A stretch of DNA of 64,000 nucleotides from Tethya wilhelma (taxonomy: Eukaryota > Porifera > Demospongiae > Tethyida > Tethyidae): the NCBI GenBank assembly GCA_964030475.1, contig CAXIPT010000001.1, forward strand, positions 25,430,183 through 25,494,182, given 5' to 3'. This document shows positions 62,097 through 64,000 of this stretch, one piece after another (positions within the stretch are counted from its first letter, which is position 1; the number at the start of each line of letters is the position of its first letter). Made by a program: the position numbers and the translations under genes. A model generated the notes under the pieces. That model saw only the letters and a program-made list of their open reading frames with translations. It ran no database searches and was not told the origin of the DNA.

Positions 62097-64000
62097 TCAA
62101 ACAACCATTGCTATTTCTACTGAATCAAGTGTACCGCTCCATCTATTAGACCGGCTTCCCACTACCATCAGTTCATTGGTGGGGAGAACAGCTGCCAGAC
62201 AACTCCATCGACTATAGTTCATCTTGCTGATGACCTCCCATGTGTCAGAGGTAGGATGGTACATATGAACATCTGAAGTGAGACTGTCGCTGGATTTACT
62301 GCCACCAATGGCTAGCAGTCGACCTTGAAGTGTGATACAAGTGGATCGTATAACTGGGAGATCAGCAACTTTGCTCCAAACTGTAGACCTGGGTGGACTG
62401 GTTACTGATAGAGATTGAACTAAACGTTCTCCTAGTGATCTTGACTGACAAGACAGGAAGAGGTCAGCCAGGGTGCAGGTGTATACTGACTTACTAAATG
62501 CTTCGCTGTCGCTCCTTCCTCCTACAATGTAGACACGTTCACCACAGATGGTTATTGACGCATCAAAGAGTGGTTCGAGAAGGTCTGTAGCAGATGACCA
62601 TTGTCTGGTATCAATGTCCACGACTTCCACTGTCTTTAGTGCTTTCCCATCTTCATCATATCCGCCAGCAACTATCAGAGCTTGTCCAGTACACACTACC
62701 ATAGGCGAAGCTCTCTTGGTGGGCATTGATGGAAACGCCTCTCTCCATCTCTTACTCCAACCTTCTCCAGTGAGGCTGAGGAGCTGGTTGGTCACCTTAC
62801 CACCACTGACTCTCCCTCCAATGGCAGTTAGGGAGTTTTGAATGACAGTTAGAGAAACAGCTCTAGTAGAACACTCTGGAAGTTCATACCATGTCTTATT
62901 TCGGGAGTTGTAAGCATAAAATGTTTCAGAATTAGCTGGTCTGAAGTACATCATCCCAGAGACACCATCAACAGCTGAAGATCCTCTATACATGCCACAT
63001 GGTGCCTTCTTGCCCTCTCTCCACTTCAGTGTGAAGCTGTCCCTGGTTGCTATGGCTGTTCTGCTGCTGGTATCAGAGTGATGAGTCTGTGGGGTGTCCC
63101 TGAGGCTTGGTTCCAGTACCTCAGTTGGTGATTTTCTCTTTAACTGTTGTTCTAGTTCCTGAATTCGTGTCTGATATTGAGCCGTCACTTGTTGACTAGA
63201 TTCAAGTTGCTGAGTGAGGTCTCTGATAGTTCCTCTCAGCTGTTGGCATTCTTGTTGACTAGCTACAATAGCTTGTTCATTCTTTTGTATGATGTCATCT
63301 TTGTCTTGGACTTGTAGTTTTTCCTCTCTCTCAGTTGTAATACCAGATGGTTCTGGTCTTTCTTGAGCTTTCTTAACACTTTCTTTGAACCGAATTGTTT
63401 CTTTCAAAGCGGCTACTCTATGACACAGCTCCTGAGCTGAAGGACGGTTTACATCACTGTCCTTGAGACAGTCGAGTGCAATTGGTAGGAGAGGGTGGTT
63501 GGGATCAACTTGACTAATATGATTTTGTCGTCGTTCAATTTCTGGAACTTGAACTTTAACTGTTGGAAATTGAGGATCAGTTGTTCTAACTATTTTGTCT
63601 CGTCCTTCAGGATCAGGGAAACATCTGGTCAAGATCTGGATGATAAGTATTCCAATGGCAAAGCAGTCGATCTTCACAGTATATCTAGGTATATCTTGCA
63701 CAGCTTCAGGAGGCATGTAGACATCTGTTCCTGGACACAGTGTAAAGGATCCCCGAGCTTTAGGGTTTGTATCATCAAGCTTTGCCATTCCAAAATCAGA
63801 TACTTTGGCTTTGACTGTTCCATACAGCAACACGTTGTTACTGGAGAGATCCCTGTGGGTGATTTCATTTGAATGGAGATAAGAAATGGCCATGATGATG
63901 TCGTGGCAAAAGTTGACTTGGATGTGGTAGGGGACTGCATCTTGTGAGCTCTCCAAGAAGTGGGTTAAACTATCGTCCATGAGTTCAATTAGTAGAACTG
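62097..64000 (-). CDS. Kinase-kelch gene KK3, partial (runs off right edge)
   Basis: Open without interruption from the window edge to a stop at 62097 (over 630 codons). The missing part is the kinase N-lobe. Visible: HRDLSSNNVLL, DFGMAKL, PGTDVYMPPEA, a shorter coiled coil than KK2 (one repeat block of the Gln/Glu region is lost), and kelch repeats (LIVAGGYDE, VYIVGGRSDS, LLAIGGSKSS, LMVVGSRSN). Same organisation and orientation as KK1 and KK2. The kinase activation loop differs slightly (DDTNPKARGS), as expected for a diverging tandem paralogue. Confidence 0.9.
   Translation of the reverse strand, partial: VLLIELMDDSLTHFLESSQDAVPYHIQVNFCHDIIMAISYLHSNEITHRDLSSNNVLLYGTVKAKVSDFGMAKLDDTNPKARGSFTLCPGTDVYMPPEAVQDIPRYTVKIDCFAIGILIIQILTRCFPDPEGRDKIVRTTDPQFPTVKVQVPEIERRQNHISQVDPNHPLLPIALDCLKDSDVNRPSAQELCHRVAALKETIRFKESVKKAQERPEPSGITTEREEKLQVQDKDDIIQKNEQAIVASQQECQQLRGTIRDLTQQLESSQQVTAQYQTRIQELEQQLKRKSPTEVLEPSLRDTPQTHHSDTSSRTAIATRDSFTLKWREGKKAPCGMYRGSSAVDGVSGMMYFRPANSETFYAYNSRNKTWYELPECSTRAVSLTVIQNSLTAIGGRVSGGKVTNQLLSLTGEGWSKRWREAFPSMPTKRASPMVVCTGQALIVAGGYDEDGKALKTVEVVDIDTRQWSSATDLLEPLFDASITICGERVYIVGGRSDSEAFSKSVYTCTLADLFLSCQSRSLGERLVQSLSVTSPPRSTVWSKVADLPVIRSTCITLQGRLLAIGGSKSSDSLTSDVHMYHPTSDTWEVISKMNYSRWSCLAAVLPTNELMVVGSRSNRWSGTLDSVEIAMVV

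Overview
The window is animal nuclear DNA: AT-rich, with spliced genes, mostly short introns (about 50-400 bases), nonsense-free exon chains, and many microsatellites and small inverted-repeat elements. A giant EGF/laminin-G extracellular protein, RAVER, MSH5 and LEPROT homologues, and an array of HRDLSSNN-type kinase-kelch genes suggest a sponge (a demosponge such as Amphimedon). That assignment is inference from gene content. Six n runs (14159, 22690, 34483, 42517-42659, 57072, 58831) look like contig joins, and several of them coincide with structural contradictions.

Layout. 1-1625: MITE pieces and a hairpin-forming minisatellite. 1724-9156 (+): the 3' two thirds of MSH5. 9462-10616 (-): a MAIP1-like mitochondrial protein. 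10770-13594 (+): a three-RRM raver-like protein cut off before its end. 14160-16390 (-): the 5' third of MSH5, facing the wrong way relative to its 3' part. The break falls at the single n at 14159, so the left segment is probably inverted in the assembly. 17010-32765 (-): one 15-exon gene for a secreted protein of about 4,213 residues (signal peptide, somatomedin-B-like domain, about 70 EGF repeats in one 8.2-kb exon, then six LamG domains interleaved with EGFs). Three tRNA-Trp genes lie in its second intron. 33155-34108 (-): LEPROT/VPS55. 34289-40175 (+): PRMT3.

The right part is dominated by duplication and transposons. A kinase-kelch gene (KK1, -) sits inside the last intron of PRMT3. The PRMT3-tail-plus-nested-gene unit has been tandemly duplicated: decayed PRMT3 exons are followed by KK2 (58341-61046), then a scrambled copy of the last PRMT3 exon, then KK3 (62097 to the right edge). 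Between PRMT3 and KK2 the assembly inserts about 16 kb rich in transposons: a LINE fragment, a TTAA-flanked two-gene DNA transposon (46061-55753) carrying in one of its introns a complete 6.2-kb Helitron (46567-52775) with an uninterrupted Rep-helicase reading frame of about 1,609 codons, and an ISXO2/Merlin-like transposase fragment. Because 40050-41011 recurs apparently unchanged at 57073-58034, just after an n, this 16 kb may be an allelic insertion or a scaffolding error.

The cellular genes are functionally unrelated: meiotic recombination (MSH5), mitochondrial proteostasis (MAIP1-like), splicing regulation (raver), extracellular matrix (EGF/LamG), endosomal sorting (LEPROT), ribosomal-protein methylation (PRMT3) and an expanded kinase family. 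All exon boundaries were derived by reading splice signals and checking phase. For MSH5 (both halves), EGF/LamG, LEPROT, PRMT3, the Helitron and both TTAA-transposon genes the summed exon lengths are consistent with one open frame.
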